Shown here one piece after another: positions 39,328 to 40,162 of a DNA stretch of 40,162 nt (the first letter of the stretch is position 1; each line of letters begins with the position of its first letter). Both the position numbers and the translations under genes were made by a program. The notes beneath the pieces are model-generated. The model did no database searches. It saw only the letters and a program-made list of their open reading frames with translations, and was not told the DNA's origin. This DNA is from Falsiroseomonas selenitidurans. GTDB taxonomy: Bacteria; Pseudomonadota; Alphaproteobacteria; Acetobacterales; Acetobacteraceae. Where the stretch lies: positions 1 through 40,162 of the forward strand of contig NZ_JAAVNE010000047.1 in NCBI RefSeq assembly GCF_012103215.1, in the 5' to 3' direction.

Positions 39328-40162
39328 GCATTGTCTCCCAGCCGGTGTTCCAGGGCGCGGGTCGCGGCATCGGCCAGCAGCGCCAGCAGGATGACGGGCA
39401 GCGCGCCCAGCAGCATCAGGTCGGTGGCGAATTGCGCCAGCCCCTCGAACACCAGGGCGCCGAGGCCGCCCGCGCCCACTAGGCCGCCCAGCGTCACCAG
39501 CCCGATCGCCTGCACCACCGCCACCCGCAGCCCGCCGGCGAAGACCGGCATGGCCAGCGGCAGGCGCACCTGCCGCGTGATGCCGCCCTCCGTCATGCCC
39601 ATGGCCCGGGCGGCGGCCACCGCGGCCGGATCGGCGGAGACGAGCCCCCCCAGCACCGCGCGCCACAGCGGCAGCGCCAGGTACAAGGCGGTGGCGAGCA
39701 CCGCCGGCGCCGGTCCGATGGCGCCCAGCCCCAGCCCGCGCAGCGCCGGCAGCGCGGCCAGCAGGGCGGACAGCGCCGGGATCAAGGCGGCGAACAGCGC
39801 CAGCGCCGGCACCACCTGCACCGCGCCGAGCGTGGCGCCCACCGGCCCCGCCGCCGCGTTGCGCCGGAAGCTCAGCCAGGCCAGCGGCACCGCGATGACC
39901 AGGGCCAGGGCCAGCGCCGCGGCGGCCAGCGCCAGATGGCGCAGCAGCGCCGCCTCCACCGCCGCCTGCCGTGCCCGGAATTCGACGACGAGGGAGAGCG
40001 ATTCGAACAGCCCGTCCCGCCACAGCAGCGCCAGGACCGCGAGCGCCAGCGCCGCCAGCAGCAGCCGCCAGGCCCGCGCCAGCCCGGCTGCCCGCGCCGC
40101 GCACAGGCCCAGCGCGGCCACCACCGCCAGCCAGAAGCCGCCGCCGAGGCCGGCCCGCGCCG
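39324..40162 (-). CDS. ABC transporter permease, OpuB/YehY type (5' end outside window)
   Basis: The second permease of the quaternary-amine importer. It has an N-terminal hydrophobic region, then RHLALAAAALALALVIAVPLAWLSF and the ATPase-contact loop DPAAVAAARAMGMTEGGITRQVRLPLA. The C-terminal region contains VTLGGLVGAGGLGALVFEGL, a class hallmark. The frame stays open to the window end through another hydrophobic stretch (GLGGGFWLAVVAALGLCAAR), so the GTG at 40124 is probably internal and the gene is partial. YehY-type permeases are longer than YehW-type ones (about 380 aa), which agrees. The stop overlaps the ATPase start (ATGA). Confidence 0.88.
   Translation of the reverse strand, partial: ARAGLGGGFWLAVVAALGLCAARAAGLARAWRLLLAALALAVLALLWRDGLFESLSLVVEFRARQAAVEAALLRHLALAAAALALALVIAVPLAWLSFRRNAAAGPVGATLGAVQVVPALALFAALIPALSALLAALPALRGLGLGAIGPAPAVLATALYLALPLWRAVLGGLVSADPAAVAAARAMGMTEGGITRQVRLPLAMPVFAGGLRVAVVQAIGLVTLGGLVGAGGLGALVFEGLAQFATDLMLLGALPVILLALLADAATRALEHRLGDNA

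Noticed and set aside
1..40162. tRNA, rRNA, CRISPR arrays, insertion sequences, phage or plasmid functions
   Set aside because: None was recognised on reading both strands; the only repeats are the ggt fragment, the multi-hairpin family and the tandem binding-protein genes.

Overview
The window is very GC-rich, densely coded DNA with almost only chromosomal-type catabolic and transport genes. High GC, abundant Bug/TctC solute-binding proteins, CaiB/BaiF CoA-transferases, NitT/TauT-type ABC systems and GntR-FCD/IclR regulators point to an alphaproteobacterium, most likely Acetobacteraceae (Roseomonas-like). That placement is inference from gene content. I see no rRNA, tRNA, CRISPR array, insertion sequence or phage gene.

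Layout. 1-1158: a 153-bp copy of the inside of a gamma-glutamyltransferase gene is joined abruptly to the 3' part of an unrecognised gene that carries an in-frame TGA. 1159-7689 (minus): a near-continuous operon read from a GntR regulator through a TIM-barrel isomerase, an enolase-superfamily enzyme and a three-subunit molybdenum hydroxylase. 7764-14887 (plus, divergent): a possible leader peptide, CoA-transferase, crotonase, two tandem paralogous periplasmic binding proteins, a fused ABC permease and its ATPase. I read both arms as one GntR-controlled uptake and degradation locus. 14905-18555 (plus): an MFS transporter, a fatty-acid-hydroxylase-fold protein, and a permease/thioredoxin-like pair. 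18559-22652 (minus) with a divergent IclR gene at 22741-23526: CitE-like lyase, CoA-transferase, hotdog hydratase and Bug binding protein. This set fits mesaconate to mesaconyl-C4-CoA to citramalyl-CoA to pyruvate plus acetyl-CoA. 23505-26562: an amidohydrolase/Bug pair and a divergent ketopantoate-reductase-family gene. 26604-31647: a small ORF, gamma-glutamyltransferase (minus), then Bug protein, signal-less NMT1/THI5-like protein and MFS transporter (plus). 31670-35419 (minus): a NitT/TauT-type ABC importer coupled to a 2-oxoglutarate/Fe(II) oxygenase. 35561-37578 (plus): adenine/adenosine-deaminase-family enzyme coupled to a signal-less binding-protein-fold protein. 37724-40162 (minus): an OpuB-type quaternary-amine importer cut by the window end.

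Gene overlaps of the ATGA/GTGA type are pervasive, so most clusters are probably translationally coupled. Eight proteins with periplasmic-binding-protein folds lie in 40 kb, but only two ABC importers in the window have an adjacent binding protein. Three Bug proteins have no TctA/TctB membrane partner here.

The least explained structure is a dispersed multi-hairpin intergenic repeat in three copies (about 1041-1136, 20635-20795 and 37577-37690), each ending in a shared CCGCAGGTCGGA core. Two copies lie between convergent genes and one inside a minus-strand operon.
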